Positions 21,407 through 32,559 of a stretch of 64,000 bases of DNA are shown piece after piece (within the stretch, counting starts at the first letter, position 1; each line of letters opens with the position of its first letter). Source of the DNA: Seminavis robusta. Taxonomy: Eukaryota > Bacillariophyta > Bacillariophyceae > Naviculales > Naviculaceae. The stretch is from positions 1 through 64,000 of the forward strand of contig CAICTM010000131.1 of the NCBI GenBank assembly GCA_903772945.1, read 5' to 3'. Under the pieces are notes generated by a model. The model searched no databases. It saw only the letters and a list, made by a program, of their open reading frames with translations, and was not told the origin of the DNA. The position numbers and the translations under genes are program-made.

Positions 21407-22645
21407 CTACACAGAATACTCCGACCTCCTTTTCTCGGCTATCCGTTCTGCCTTGGGTATAGTGGTAAATATCAAGCTCCCTTGTTCTTCCAATGCTTTC
21501 AAAGTTTTCATGACACCGCCCTCATTGTTGGTGTATTCAATCACTTCATCTGCAATCTCCTTGACACAGTCTCTGGCATTCTTCATGGCAAACCCTTTTC
21601 CGGCAAATTGCAGAAATTCCAAATCATTGTCTCCATCTCCAAATGCCACACATTCGGCAATATCCACACCCAAGCCACTACACATTTTGATCAGTCCATT
21701 TCCTTTGCAAACATCAGGCCCCAAGACCTCCATGAACCATCCCAGATTCCCACGGACCATGGTGACGGTTTTTCCATTGAACAAATATTCTTCCTTGGTC
21801 AGTTCCATGGCAAATTCCAGCATCATGCGATCTTGTTCCTTGGTACGACACAGCACGAGCTCTTTGGACGGTGGTCCCTTTTGCATGGCTCTGGCAAAAT
21901 CATCAGTGACGTAGATTGTCTTGCTGCCGGTCAATTCTCGATACAGCTGGGTCAATGTGTGGTGATGCCGTTCGACCGGATTGGCGTAAATGTGTTCACC
22001 CACGTAGTATTGGGTCACCAATCCCAATTGTTTGGCCAGTTCCACGGCTCGCTGGGCTACATGCATGGGCACGGGAATGGAGAAGAGTGGTTCCTTGACG
22101 ACCTTGCGTTTCCCATCGGGACGTTCGACCACCATACACATGAATCCCTCGGCACCGTTGGAACAGACGACAGGAATGGGTTTGGGGATATTCAGAGCCT
22201 TGATGGTCTCGTAGACTGTGGAAATGGCTCTACCAGTAGCAATGGACACCATGAAACCTTGCTGGTCCAGATATCGCAGGTACTCAGCCGTCTCATCCGT
22301 GAGTTTGTGCTCGGAATTCAACAGAGTGCCATCCAAGTCCAACGCCACCATGCGGTATTTTTGAGGTATTGGCATCTCCGTGGTCTTGATGCTACTGGTT
22401 GTGTCGTGTGCCACAGAGGGGATATGGCTTGTATCGGTCGTCATCTTGCTCCTCTTTCTTGGTTGTAAGGTGGTATGCTGTTTGTGTTCCTTGAACCAAC
22501 AAGCCTTGGAGTTTGTTTCCTTCGGTCTTTCGGTTTTCGAAAGAATGAGCAAGACAGTGGAACCTCCCGAAGTCTTTGTGACGTGGGTGCAAAATAGTTC
22601 TGGCGAACAAGCCGCTGAGGCTGAGAGGACATGATTTGTACTCAT
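21407..22645 (-). CDS. Cof-like HAD-superfamily phosphatase
   Basis: Single-exon ORF, 412 aa from the ATG at 22645. HAD motif I is MVALDLDGTLLNS (nucleophile and acid-base Asp). Motif II is SIATGR. A motif III Lys lies near DVCKGNGL, and motif IV is AFGDGDNDLEF. The C2-type cap between motifs II and III and the GDxxND ending place it in the Cof/YbiV-type subfamily, which hydrolyses phosphosugars or cofactor phosphates; the true substrate is unknown. The first 67 residues are unlike the family, so the ATG at 22444 (MTTDTSH..., purine at -3) may be the real start; I kept the longest. There is no clear targeting peptide. Convergent with the RING-IBR gene. Confidence 0.85.
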   Translation of the reverse strand: MSTNHVLSASAACSPELFCTHVTKTSGGSTVLLILSKTERPKETNSKACWFKEHKQHTTLQPRKRSKMTTDTSHIPSVAHDTTSSIKTTEMPIPQKYRMVALDLDGTLLNSEHKLTDETAEYLRYLDQQGFMVSIATGRAISTVYETIKALNIPKPIPVVCSNGAEGFMCMVVERPDGKRKVVKEPLFSIPVPMHVAQRAVELAKQLGLVTQYYVGEHIYANPVERHHHTLTQLYRELTGSKTIYVTDDFARAMQKGPPSKELVLCRTKEQDRMMLEFAMELTKEEYLFNGKTVTMVRGNLGWFMEVLGPDVCKGNGLIKMCSGLGVDIAECVAFGDGDNDLEFLQFAGKGFAMKNARDCVKEIADEVIEYTNNEGGVMKTLKALEEQGSLIFTTIPKAERIAEKRRSEYSV

Positions 22646-22840
22646 CCAAAAGGGCACCGACCGGTGGATGGAGCAACTACTCTAGTATGTACTGAGCAAC
22701 TATGTACCACTACCTGCCTGTACCGGTATCCTGCGTCTTGTATTGATGTACTGCATTGATGTTCTACACTAGCTAGTACTGGAGTAGGTTTAGTTTTACA
22801 TGTAATGTACCAGTTCGTACCGTACGACGTTCATTCTGAT

Positions 22841-23683
22841 CTACTCATCTTCTCGTGCCGACCCGGGATCTTCGAATGCTTCCATCAATGCCTTTCTGAA
22901 CCTATCTTCACCTTCAAAGCAGGGCAAATGCAATTGGGGGGATACAAGTTTCGAAAACTCGCATTGATTACATGTACCATCAGGCCCGTAACCTATAATG
23001 TGAATTGCAGCCCACTCCAAGCGAAACCCTTTGTTGTGGGCGTTTGTGGCGGCCTCATAGATCCAACCTCTATCCTGTTCCTTGATGCCCCGAAAGAATG
23101 GCAAGTTCGGCAGAGTGAGATCAAGAGCAGTGAAGAAATCCGGATCGTAAATATCATCGCTGCGGACGCGGCATCGTGCACCCAAGTATTCGAGGATCTT
23201 TCTGCTTCCAGAGTCAAGACCGTGAGAGTTCCACCGCAATCGGGTCGGAAAATCTTCATCGTAAGGCTCGAATGTGCCAATGGTGCTCAGTGAATTGAAT
23301 ATGGTAACTTTGTCTTTGAATCCTAAGGGAACTCCCAAGCTTCGGACCACCTCGTCTCGCACAATCTCAAAAAATAGGTTTCGTGTAGTTTTACGATCTG
23401 CAAGACGCAGTATCTCTGGGGTGATTTGCACGTTCGTACCCAAGTCTTTGCGAGAGCAGATCCGTGCTCCAAAAGTGGCAGGCTTTTCGTCCATTTGAGT
23501 GTTCCTGCCCTTTTCCACAACTTGCCATTTCAGATTGGGCCCCATGACAGCCATAGAGTATGGCTCCTTTCCTTCAAAATCCTTCATCCACAATCCAGTG
23601 TCGTCTCTTTGGCTGGAGAAGCAACGGCAGGCAGACTTGACGGCGCCATGGCGTCGCAGGAGAAGCAAGGAAGGAGATAGCAT
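22841..23683 (-). CDS. Hypothetical protein with mitochondrial-like presequence, 280 aa
   Basis: Single-exon ORF. The N-terminus (MLSPSLLLLRRHGAVKSACR then CFSSQ) is hydrophobic and Arg-rich without acids, ending in an F-S-S like a mitochondrial cleavage site. The rest is soluble and mixed alpha/beta (DRKTTRNLFFEIVRDEVVRS, TIFNSLSTIGTFEPYDEDFP, RGWIYEAATNAHNKGFRLEW). No domain is recognised. It lies 196 bp upstream of the HAD gene on the same strand but shows no sign of being co-transcribed. Confidence 0.6.
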   Translation of the reverse strand: MLSPSLLLLRRHGAVKSACRCFSSQRDDTGLWMKDFEGKEPYSMAVMGPNLKWQVVEKGRNTQMDEKPATFGARICSRKDLGTNVQITPEILRLADRKTTRNLFFEIVRDEVVRSLGVPLGFKDKVTIFNSLSTIGTFEPYDEDFPTRLRWNSHGLDSGSRKILEYLGARCRVRSDDIYDPDFFTALDLTLPNLPFFRGIKEQDRGWIYEAATNAHNKGFRLEWAAIHIIGYGPDGTCNQCEFSKLVSPQLHLPCFEGEDRFRKALMEAFEDPGSAREDE

Positions 23684-24625
23684 GGGGCAGATTTTGTATC
23701 AACCCCTCGTTGAAGTGATGTGCTATACCAATACTCTCTAGAGAGTACTGTGGAGTGTGCATTCGTCTGTCAGAGTCGAGTCGAGTCGAGTCTCCACTGT
23801 TGATCTATCATCATTTGATGTGGATTTCAGGTTTTGAGGTGAAGATTCGATTCATTCGAGCCTTCAAGTGAAGATCCAAGCTACTTCCTGGTAGTACTCC
23901 CGACACCGCCATTTTTGGCCACCAGTAGAATTGAGGATGGGGTAATTTAAACGTTCACGTTGGCCTTCCAGATCCAAAACTCCCAAGTTGGAGAATAAGA
24001 TCCAAGGACCTTCCAGGTGCATATTTTTATTACCATCCACCGAACAGAACTGTTCGTAGGTATCGTACCTTCCGACCAAGGCAATCCTATCATGTCTGGT
24101 TTCTGCCCCAAAGAGTTAAACAGTGCAGTATTGACAGAGCTCTATGCCTTATGACCTCATCCAAATCCAGTGATGACAAGCTCAATAAGTCATCAATGCG
24201 TCGCAAATGACCTTTTCCCAAGGCTTCGTGCCAAACTTAACTGACAAGGTTGCACGCGATTGAGCCGAAAGTCAACGAATGAAATCAAGCAATCGCTTGC
24301 ACCATGACCACCAGCGGAAGCGCTGTTTGGCCAAACGGTACACTGTAGGACTCAACTCAGACTCTGATCTGGTATCCACAAGGCAACATCCACACAAAGC
24401 AAGCAAAACAAATACGTGTTATCCATTCTAATAGAAGGGAAGGCAAGATACAAGCAGCAGCATACCGTAGGGTCCTCATTGAGCTTTTGGTTCTCCTCCT
24501 GCTAGCTAGTTTAAAAGTGAGAAAGCAGCATAGGGTAACATAACATCTCCCAGCCACCGCTTTCTTTCTGCCGCAAAGCAGGAACACAGAGCTCGCACAA
24601 AAGCGCATCCCATCCATTCGACACA
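23684..24625. other. Intergenic region
   Basis: Divergent spacer of about 0.9 kb between the 280-aa gene (-) and the kinase (+). It holds a (GAGTC)4 run at 23773-23792 and otherwise nothing recognisable. Confidence 0.5.
23773..23792. repeat. (GAGTC)4 microsatellite
   Basis: Four perfect GAGTC units, the complement of the array at 4781-4810. Confidence 0.9.
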
Positions 24626-24731
24626 ATGCCCGTTTCTCCCAAGCCGGCTTTGTCGCCCATTCGACGACGCAGTTCACTTGTATTAAAGCTGAATCCCAAG
24701 AATTGGTTATCCAGCAGCAACTTGAACGTGG

Positions 24732-24770
<39 letters not shown>

Positions 24771-26197
24771 TGGATCTAAATACCAATGGTGAGAACGACA
24801 ACAACGAGGACGCCACCAACCAAGCACTCATGGGCAGCAATAGCCAGGGATCCGCCGGAGCCACCGGAAAAGGACGAAGCTCTCTGGTCTTGAAACTGAA
24901 TCCAATGAAATGGTTATCTAGTGGCAACTTGAAGGCCGATATCGACGCCATGGACGCCGAGGATTACGCCAACCAAGCACTCAAAGGCAGCAATAGTCAG
25001 ACATCCGCCACCAGCAGCAAACGCAAGGGAAACGCCAGTGGGAATACCCGAAACACGGAAACCTACTACAATCCGGTGGTCAATCGCTTCCTCACGCAAA
25101 CCAAACCTCCAAGGCCCATGGTCATGCTGGATTTGCAAGAAATACAGGTAGGCAAGTTACTGGGGGAAGGATCCTTCTCGGAAGTTCGGGAAATTCAGGG
25201 AATTCAGCTGATTCCCGACATTCAGTTGCCCGCTTCGTCGGCAGAGGAACAACGTCGTCGAGAACGCCGTCGACAAGAGTTTGCCAAGGATATTGCGAAT
25301 GCCAACAATAATAACAGTGGCGACAACAACAACAACAATAAGTATGCCATTAAGCAACTGAGTCGGAAACTCTCCATGGTCCCGGACGGATTCCAAAGTG
25401 CAGCTGCCGATCTCGTCCTCGAAGCCAGTTACTTGATGCGTTTGAACCATCCCAATATTTTAAAAGTTCACGCCGTCGCCATGGACAGTCAAGAGGCATA
25501 CGATACCCAAGTCTTTGATAAACTCTTTCTCGTCTTTGATCGCATGGGCGGGACACTCTACGAACTCATGACCGAGTGGAAGAAACACAACAACCCGAGC
25601 AAGGACAGCCAGATTATCATGGAACCAAAAGTATTGGCCCGAAAAACCAATTACGCCCTTCAAATTGCCGAAGCCTTGGAACACCTTCATGTGCGGAGAA
25701 TCATATTTCGCGACCTCAAGCCTCACAACGTGGGCTATCTGGCCGTGCCCAATACGTCTTGGGAGGACGACAAAGAAGAAGCCCACGTGGGGACCATTCA
25801 GCTGTTTGACTTTGGATTTTGTCGAGAGCTGCCCGAAAGCAGCAGCAATAATTCGTCAGACGATCATGATCAGGAACTCTTTCGCATGTCCAAAGTCGGA
25901 TCTCCCGCCTACATGGCACCCGAAGTCAAGGACGACAATGGCAGATACAACTTGAAGGCTGACATGTACTCGTTTGCGTTGATCTATTACGAAATGCTCA
26001 TGCTGCAGCATCCGTTCCGCAGGGTTCGGCGGCGGTCGTCGGTCGATGGCGTCCCCAAGAAACTGGCTCGCATGCCCGATCGGATCCAAGAACTGCTGCA
26101 AGGAGCTTGGAATCCGTCGGTGGAAGAACGATGGACCAGTCGCGAGACTCGATCACGACTGGAAGCCATCTTGCAAGAGTTGGAGGACGAGGCGTAA
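24626..26197 (+). CDS. Protein kinase with poly-Asn, duplicated N-terminus
   Basis: Single-exon ORF of 523 aa. The kinase domain covers about residues 173-515: glycine loop LLGEGSFSEV, beta-3 Lys in YAIKQL, catalytic loop IIFRDLKPHN (Phe replaces the His of HRD), DFG in FDFGFC, APE in MAPEV. An Asn/Arg-rich insert separates the Gly loop from the Lys. Catalytic Lys, Asp and DFG are present, so activity is plausible. The N-terminus holds two copies of RSSLVLKLNP-K-WLSS-NL (starting about residues 15 and 84), each followed by NQAL-GSNSQ-SA, an internal duplication; copy 1 is followed by 12 Asn. There is no membrane segment. A paralogue lies at 39314-40729, sharing RKTNYALQIA-AL and RRII-RDLKP. 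Confidence 0.87.
24732..24768. repeat. (AAC)n repeat encoding poly-Asn
   Basis: Uninterrupted AAC/CAA trinucleotide run inside the kinase gene, encoding the 12-Asn stretch. A likely site of length variation. Confidence 0.95.
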
Positions 26198-26204
26198 TCG
26201 CCTT

Positions 26205-26510
26205 GTCCTCAAGCGAACAAACAGTAGGGGCGGCCCGGAGCTGCGGGTCATGTCAGGTCAAGGCATGATGATGGCTTCTTCGTCGAGAGCGGGCAGGAAA
26301 GGCCTCAGTTACATCTTGTCCGTCACGTCGTGAAAACCAGCCCTCTTCTCAACTCTATCCCGTCCTCAAACAAACAGTGGGGGCGGGCCGGAGCTGCGGG
26401 TCAGGGCAGGTCAAGGCATGATGATGGCTTCTTGCGTCGAGAGCGTGCAAGAAAGGCTTCAGTTCTCTCGCCAACACCTTGTCCGTCACATTGTGAACAT
26501 TTCCCAATGC
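26205..26510. repeat. Tandem duplication of about 155 bp downstream of the kinase
   Basis: The segment starting TCCTCAAGCGAACAAACAGT (about 26205) recurs starting TCCTCAAACAAACAGT (about 26362). Both continue with a near-identical GGAGCTGCGGGTCA, then CAAGGCATGATGATGGCTTC, GTCGAGAGCG and CTTGTCCGTCAC. Non-coding. A partial third unit may begin near 26535 (CATCTCAACTCTACC). Confidence 0.8.
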
Positions 26511-29356
26511 CGCAAGGTCGGGGGAGCTCAACATCCGTTCTCATCTCAACTCTACCAAAGACGAGTTCGGGGTCGACGCATCTATCTGAATGAATGAATG
26601 AACCTCAGCTGGCTTGGGCAACCGCAGGAGAGGCGCATGAGTCGTTTACTTCACTCGTTTTGATCCTTTGGTTTGGGTCTCGGCATGCGGGAGAGCTGAG
26701 ATCCACAAGTAGGCACTTACCAATATCCCTCACCGAAGACCCACCATCTCGACGTCAAGCTTTGGATCATGATCTGAGTTGCAGCGGGCTGCGCGCAGCG
26801 AAAAGTCGGTGCAGGCTGCCCTGAAGCTGCGTGCGGGACGGGGACGAGATAGATTTGGTGCCGGTGCGCTTGAGCTGGCCCGAGACAGCCTGCTGCTTGC
26901 AATTCCTCAACATCCCAGCTAGACTTGAATCTTTCAGAGCGGGAACAAACAGGCCCGACTCGACTCCGCCTAAGACCGAAAAGCCTTGCATGTTTCATTC
27001 GGGAAAGGTCCCCCATGCAGGAAAGGACTGCCGTGCAGTCATATCAATGCAAAACTTCAGAGACCCACTCAGGCTGTTGAGCAGCAATCAACTTGAAGCA
27101 AGAGCCTCCTCAGACTTCCAAGCAGGAAACAGCAGATGGCTTTAGTCAACTCAAGATCTAGAATAGATTTATTGCTGTTGATGCTCCGAAAGAAACGAAA
27201 ATGATCGTGTGAAAGACGGGAGGTCTCGAGTTTCTTTGCTGGTTTGAACATCACGGCAGGAGATGGCAGTTCAATTTACATGAGAGTTTCTGGGTTTGAC
27301 TATTGGAGACCAATGGCGGCAAAAGTTGAGTCAGCTTTGTGCTCTGCTCGGGCGGGGCGAAGGTGTTTGAATGGTTTTCTTCGACGTATGAGCGACCGTT
27401 CGCTGCCCGCTTGAAGTTAGTTTTTGCAGGCTCTTCTTTTTGTCTTGGCGTGGGTCTGAAAGTGATGACCGGAAGCGAACAATCTGCTGCCTCTGGCTGA
27501 ATGCCTGTTGAATGGATTGGTCTGAGTTGATTAAAGTTTTGTTTATCGATTTTTGCTCTGCTTGTACCAAGCGCTTCGTGTTGGTGAGAAGTTCAGCCGG
27601 GAAGTTCCAACGAATGGGATGTTCGGGCGACTGGGGTGTACCGGCACGAAGAGCGCCAGTGACGACCAATATTTGTTTGCCCAATAGTTTGATGGTTATT
27701 GTTGCTATGCTTCCGTGTGTATTATCAAGATCGTGTGGGATTTCAGCTCCGATCCATCAACCGAAGAAATTGGATGTAGATCTCTGTAGTTTCTGTCTGA
27801 ATCTTCAAGATTGATCACCCCTTTGCGGGACGAAGTCTCGTTGGTATTGGGATGGACCTGGAAGGTCTTCCCAGGGCTCTGTGGCATTGGTTGCTGGTTT
27901 TGCTGGCCTTCTGTGTGTAGCACCTTAGCCCCGTTCTAGGTTTTGCTGGCCTTGTAGGTGGCTGCTGGACAAAGAATGACGGAAAGCTCCTCCAAAGTCT
28001 TCAATCCAATGGATCCATGTAGTCGTTGAATGTTGAATGGATGGAGGTTCAGGTCACACTTTGGTATGGTCTTTCTGTTTCTCGTTTGGTCCAACAAAGG
28101 TAATCCCAACTGCGTCGAAGTATAAAGGCGAGACGACAATCGGTGAGAGAAACCGTTCTGTAGGGTCGTGTCAAACAAAGTGAGCGTAAGCCCAAGCGGT
28201 GGCTATTGTGAACCATCCAGCTATTAGAATAGATTTACGACAGCCTGTGAGTGCGGAAGAGGAAGCCTTTCACTGGATGTCAATGTGATGAGATCTGCAG
28301 CGTCGAAATGTTGCTGTATGCTGCCAATCTGCCAATTGCCAATAAATCTTCTCGTACCTGTAGTACTCTTTTTCAACCTCAAGACCTGATCCCCACTTCG
28401 CCTTGCCATAGGACCTCTTTCGTGCCCTCCCTTTATGTTTCAAAAGAACCTACACCGGTATATACATGCCTCGGATCAGCAATATGCTTCCGTAGGAAGC
28501 AATATGCGGATGAGAGTTGTAAGTTTATGTTGGTTTGGATGCAACGAGAGAAGATCTCGAATGGTTGGCTTTGTAGTGTACCATTACAAAGCTATTGTAC
28601 GTGACTTAACAGCCGTTATTGTCTATAGTTGAAAGCTTACGACGACGACACGAAGTTGGCCACAGGATTATGGAGACGGTGCTGTGGACGACAGGAACGA
28701 TCTCAATGCAACTTCCATACAGCAACGAGGGTAAAAAATGGTGAGCTCATTCAAAGTATTGGTCGCCCGGACGGGTCAAACTCGAATGAGAGGCGGTATC
28801 AAGTTTTTGAGTCACAGTCCAGTGAGCTCTTGGAGAACAGCCTTGAGAAGCTCTTGAATGAGAGCACGTACCGGTACAGTGTAATAGGAAAGGGCCCCCA
28901 GAGCCCCCAAGACATCACCGTCAAACAAGGAAGCACTGTTGGACTATAGAAAAGGTGACGATTCAGCTGACTGGTCGGCCTCACTTAAAGTCGGGTTTGG
29001 AGGTTCTTTACGATGATTTAACATAGAGATTATTCAGTACACTCAATGTCACAGTACAAGTATGATGGGATTGGTTTACAGGGAATAGGTACATTAGACA
29101 TATTCATTCTTACAAACTTGGTCATACAGTCATACAGTAGCTCATACAGTACGATAGAACCCGCAAATTCTCCAGTGATTGCGGTAGGTGAAAAATAAAT
29201 GGGTCAGATGTTGTGACAGACAAGATCTCTTTTCTCATCGATTGCATCCAGCTTTCACCTCCACTTGAGCTCACAATTTCAAAAAGTTCCAAAGCTCAAA
29301 GCTCACAAAACCAACAGCCAAACTCTTTCCAAGCACCTTCACTTCAAATCTCCAAC
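26511..29356. other. Long gene-poor interval
   Basis: About 2.8 kb with only short ORFs on both strands and no recognisable protein. GTTTTGCTGGCCTT occurs twice (about 27896 and 27941). The stretch just before 29357 is rich in CACAAAACCAACAGCC-like text and probably forms the 5' UTR of the next gene. I see no RNA gene that I can defend. Confidence 0.45.
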
Positions 29357-30073
29357 ATGGTTGATCGCATTTCCAACTTCAAAACTCAAGAGATCTGCTT
29401 CCTTGATGAAACCATCACTATCCAAGGACGTGTCAATCAGACCCGCCTTCCAAGCGACTATGAACCTACCAACTGGTCCGTGATCTGTGGAAGAGGCAAA
29501 GATTGCTATAATCACTGTGGCAACAAGCGCCTTCGAATCCTTGTGGATGCCAACCTCGCCAAGTACTCTGCTGCCAAGTCCAAGTATGACAAGACGTTGA
29601 TCGTTTCCAGTATTGTCGATGCAGTCCGTGAAGCTGCCCAGATGGGAGGCTTTATCAAGATGGACACCAAGACAAAGAAATGGATTGAGGTTGGAGATGA
29701 TGCTGCCCGAGAAAAGGTTGGACAGCTCCTCCGAGAAGCCATGACCAAGAAAGATCCTTCCAAGGTTCAGGAACGAAAGGCCCGTCGCAAGGCCAAGGCC
29801 CTCAAGAGCAAGAAGGTCAAGCTCTCTCGAAGTGTCAGCTCTGAAAGCGCATACTCTTCCTCCAATAGCTCCGTATCCACTGCTGAAACAGCTGCCATGT
29901 CTACCTCCGACTCCGAGTCTGTGTCTGCTGCATCTATGGTGCCTTCCTTTCCTAACATCATGGCGAACACCGCAAACCAACGCGTGGACCTGACACCACT
30001 TCCCATGGGACCATCTACAAGCATTGGCAAGTACTTTGCAGACATCCATACCTTCAAGATCATGCAACTATAA
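29357..30073 (+). CDS. VICGRGK-motif (DUF6824-like) protein
   Basis: The ORF is open from 29213, but the first ATG is at 29357 (MVDRIS...), giving 238 aa. The core (about 42-140) reads WSVICGRGKDCYNHCGNKRL, then VDANLAKYSAAKSKYDKTLI, then VSSIVDAVREAAQMGGFIK and KWIEVGDDAAREKVGQLLRE. This matches the pattern of a domain that is very abundant in diatoms (DUF6824), whose role is not established. A basic stretch (RKARRKAKALKSKKVK, about 158-175) looks like a nuclear localisation signal, and a Ser-rich tail follows. A nuclear, possibly DNA-related function is inferred from this only. Confidence 0.8.
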   Translation: MVDRISNFKTQEICFLDETITIQGRVNQTRLPSDYEPTNWSVICGRGKDCYNHCGNKRLRILVDANLAKYSAAKSKYDKTLIVSSIVDAVREAAQMGGFIKMDTKTKKWIEVGDDAAREKVGQLLREAMTKKDPSKVQERKARRKAKALKSKKVKLSRSVSSESAYSSSNSSVSTAETAAMSTSDSESVSAASMVPSFPNIMANTANQRVDLTPLPMGPSTSIGKYFADIHTFKIMQL

Positions 30074-31094
30074 GTTGACTTTCTCCTTCCTGCTTTCCGA
30101 CATCCAATACTCCATATAATCTATTCTACATTCTATAAACAAAAGGGTTCAAAATCACAGTAAGTCTTCTTTTCATCCTCACATTGGCGTATTTAGTTGT
30201 ATCAATCTAGCTAGAGCTGCCTCCAGCATGAGCATGAGCAGCCCCTATCCAGGAATCCCGCCGTGTTGCTTATCCTGTCCTTGGCTGCCACACCCCTTTT
30301 CTCCTTCGTTTCAATCCATGACAGCTGGCACATCTGCCTTCGTGCTCGAAGCAAACAAGCATCTGAGGAGGAGCCGCAAGGATCTCTAGCTTTTTCTGGG
30401 GGCTAGTACTTGCACAAGGAGAACCTAAAAGGTGAACAACAGTAACTGTTGAGCATACTAATATCTACTCTATTTAAAAAGCAACAAGCAGACGGACAAG
30501 AAACAGAGCTACTGGCACGGAGTAGTCTACCTGGTGTGTTCGCCATGCAAGCATACAGCAGAAACAAGGCTAAACCCACGTTGTTTGCAGATATCTATTG
30601 ACGACAGCAGCGAATCCGCCAGCTATCTGCTATCTTCTAGCTAGACGACTGTACGGTGAGTACATATATATTATCTGCTAGCTAGAAAATAGATCGTAGA
30701 AAGCACACCACCATCCCATCACGCATCAGTGTTCGTTGAGCAGAGCTGTTCGTTGTACGGTACCGTTTGCTGAGGCGTAGCCGTACTCCGAGTACTACCA
30801 TACAATCTACAATCCACAGCACCTGGGCCTGTACCGTACGGTCGAGTCAAAGTCCAGGCATTAGACTAGCTAGTTAGTGCATACCGGTACGTGTACCAGA
30901 AAGCCAGAAAGGGGCAGGATAAAAAGACTCGCCACTGTTGAAGTTACTGGTACAGTAATGTTACGGCATTGTGCCACTGTGCCTCTTTGTTGAAAAGGTG
31001 AAAGGCAACTCAGTAATATGCATAAGAGAATGACTGCACAGGAGATTTTTTCTATTCATGCCACTCACATTCACTCATCCGATTATTTATGTAT
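30074..31094. other. Intergenic region
   Basis: About 1 kb, with CTAGCTAG-type motifs (30205, 30647, 30680) and GTACCGTA/TACGGTAC words (30750-30850). No gene supported. Confidence 0.45.
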
Positions 31095-31580
31095 TCATGT
31101 TTTTCTTTTCCAGCAAGCTGTTTCTAGTTCATCACCAAGTGTCTGACTCACAAAAATCAATCTGTGCAGCTTCTCAATGGCCTTTTTCTGCCTTCTGTAA
31201 TCTAGGAAGTCAGCTTGGATGCAATCATGGCGGGATAGATTTGATAGCTTAAGGACGCACAGCCACTCTGGATTCTGAATAGGAGTTGGGCGAAACCTAG
31301 CTACTGGTACGATCCAGGTGCCGGCTGCGTTGCTACTTTCCAATGTTTTGCATTGGGCATCAACATTCGTCGGAGCTTCCATTGCCTCTTGAGCCAGCTG
31401 TTGCGCCTCAATTTTTGTGTGCTGACAGGTTTCCAAGCATACGATTTTAGCAAAACAACAAGCCTGTGATAAGGCGTCGTGATGAATCCATCGACACATT
31501 TGCAAACACACGGCGTCACTGGAGCATAGTCTCAGTTTATTGCACGCGTGGAACAGTGTCTGCTGCCGTGTGGAACACAT
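31095..31580 (-). CDS. Doubtful ORF, 161 aa
   Basis: Minus-strand ORF with an ATG at 31580, Cys-rich in its first 60 residues (CLQMCRWIHHDALSQACCFA). It may be a small gene, an exon or chance. No family recognised and no supporting context. Confidence 0.25.
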   Translation of the reverse strand: MCSTRQQTLFHACNKLRLCSSDAVCLQMCRWIHHDALSQACCFAKIVCLETCQHTKIEAQQLAQEAMEAPTNVDAQCKTLESSNAAGTWIVPVARFRPTPIQNPEWLCVLKLSNLSRHDCIQADFLDYRRQKKAIEKLHRLIFVSQTLGDELETACWKRKT

Positions 31581-31960
31581 GTGCTAGCTAGTAGGGTGTT
31601 GCAGGAAGTTTGTTGAAACTTTTGTGAACTTATGGATGTCACTAGCTAGTAGCCAGCCAGCAGCCTACCGTACCGTACTCGTTACAGGAGATTGCGTCGT
31701 CGTTCTTGTGGATGCTCGTGGTGTTGGGCCGTGGACGGTACAATTATTGCACAGTACATGTACCGTACTGTAGCCAACGTATTCCATGGGATACTGTATC
31801 ATTCCTTGTTCAGACAGGGGGTTCAGGCAAAAGGGGTGCCTTCATTGCGATTTGATTACTGTGGTGTACCATCCACACTGAACATTTTAGTTAGGATGGC
31901 TGATCTCCTTTGCCATAGCCATAGAACAGTTCCCTATCCCAGCTTTTCAGAATCAACGTC
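31581..31960. other. Intergenic stretch with palindromic words
   Basis: Contains CTAGCTAG and TACCGTACCGTAC/GTACATGTACCGTAC near 31640-31770. No gene supported. Confidence 0.4.
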
Positions 31961-31964
31961 CACT

Positions 31965-32240
31965 GCCAAAAGATACTCACGCGAGGATCCAAGGAGCCCA
32001 CCTTTTCAGGACTATCCTGGATTTCTTTCCTGAGCTTTTCATAACTGGCCATGCTGCGTTGATCCAGACCCCTCAAGTTCTCATGACTGCGAAAGATGTT
32101 CATTTCATTCATCTCCATGTAGCTCTCCAAAAACTCTTCTCCTGGCTGAATATCTCGTTTTGACCATACGCCTAGTTCCTTGGGAGATGTCACTCGGAGT
32201 TCCACGTTTATCTCATCAAGGTTGGAGAGACCCTGAAACG
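31965..32240 (-). CDS. Exon-like coding segment beside the TIR element
   Basis: On the minus strand a frame runs from a likely acceptor (GCGTTTCAG then GGTCTCTCC, about 32236) to a likely donor (AGG then GTGAGTATC, about 31978). It encodes NLDEINVELRVTSPKELGVW, then SKRDIQPGEEFLESYMEMNE and KLRKEIQDSPEKVGSLDPR. The LGVWSKRDIQPGEE part is reminiscent of the first strands of a SET domain, but that is a weak hint. Beyond the donor the frame degenerates. It is probably an exon of a gene whose other exons I cannot assign with confidence; segments at 32560-32815 and 33000-33385 may belong to it. Confidence 0.4.
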
Positions 32241-32247
32241 CACGCGA

Positions 32248-32379
32248 TGTTACACGTATAACTCGTATCACTCGTATCACTCGTATAACTTGTATCACTC
32301 GTATAACAGGTGTAACACTCGTATAACAGGTGTAACACGTCTTACGTGTGGAATACGTATAACACGTATAACACGTGCG
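32248..32379. repeat. CGTATAAC-type minisatellite, block 1
   Basis: Tandem 9-10-bp units such as ACTCGTATC, ACACGTATA and ACAGGTGTA, changing orientation within the block. The minus-strand reading gives an artificial VIRVIRVIRV run. Confidence 0.85.
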
Positions 32380-32559
32380 CCAGCCAGCCACCGTGACCGT
32401 TCGAGTTTCGCAAAATGACTTGACTCCAACTTGACTTCAACACCAACTCCAATCTCCACCACAAAGAACCACCATGACAATAACCTCTCTTCTCTTGTTT
32501 GTTTGAAGGATACAAAGGTTTCTCTTGTTATTTGAAGATAGCACCATCATTGTGGGTAA

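Noticed and set aside
21482-22468. 328-aa ORF on the plus strand
   Set aside because: Antisense to the HAD phosphatase, which carries all four HAD motifs on the other strand.
29339-30067. 242-aa ORF on the minus strand
   Set aside because: Antisense to the DUF6824-like gene.
31891-32391. 166-aa ORF starting in CYTCYT and VIRVIR runs
   Set aside because: The first third is minisatellite translation. Only the last part is exon-like, and that part is annotated.
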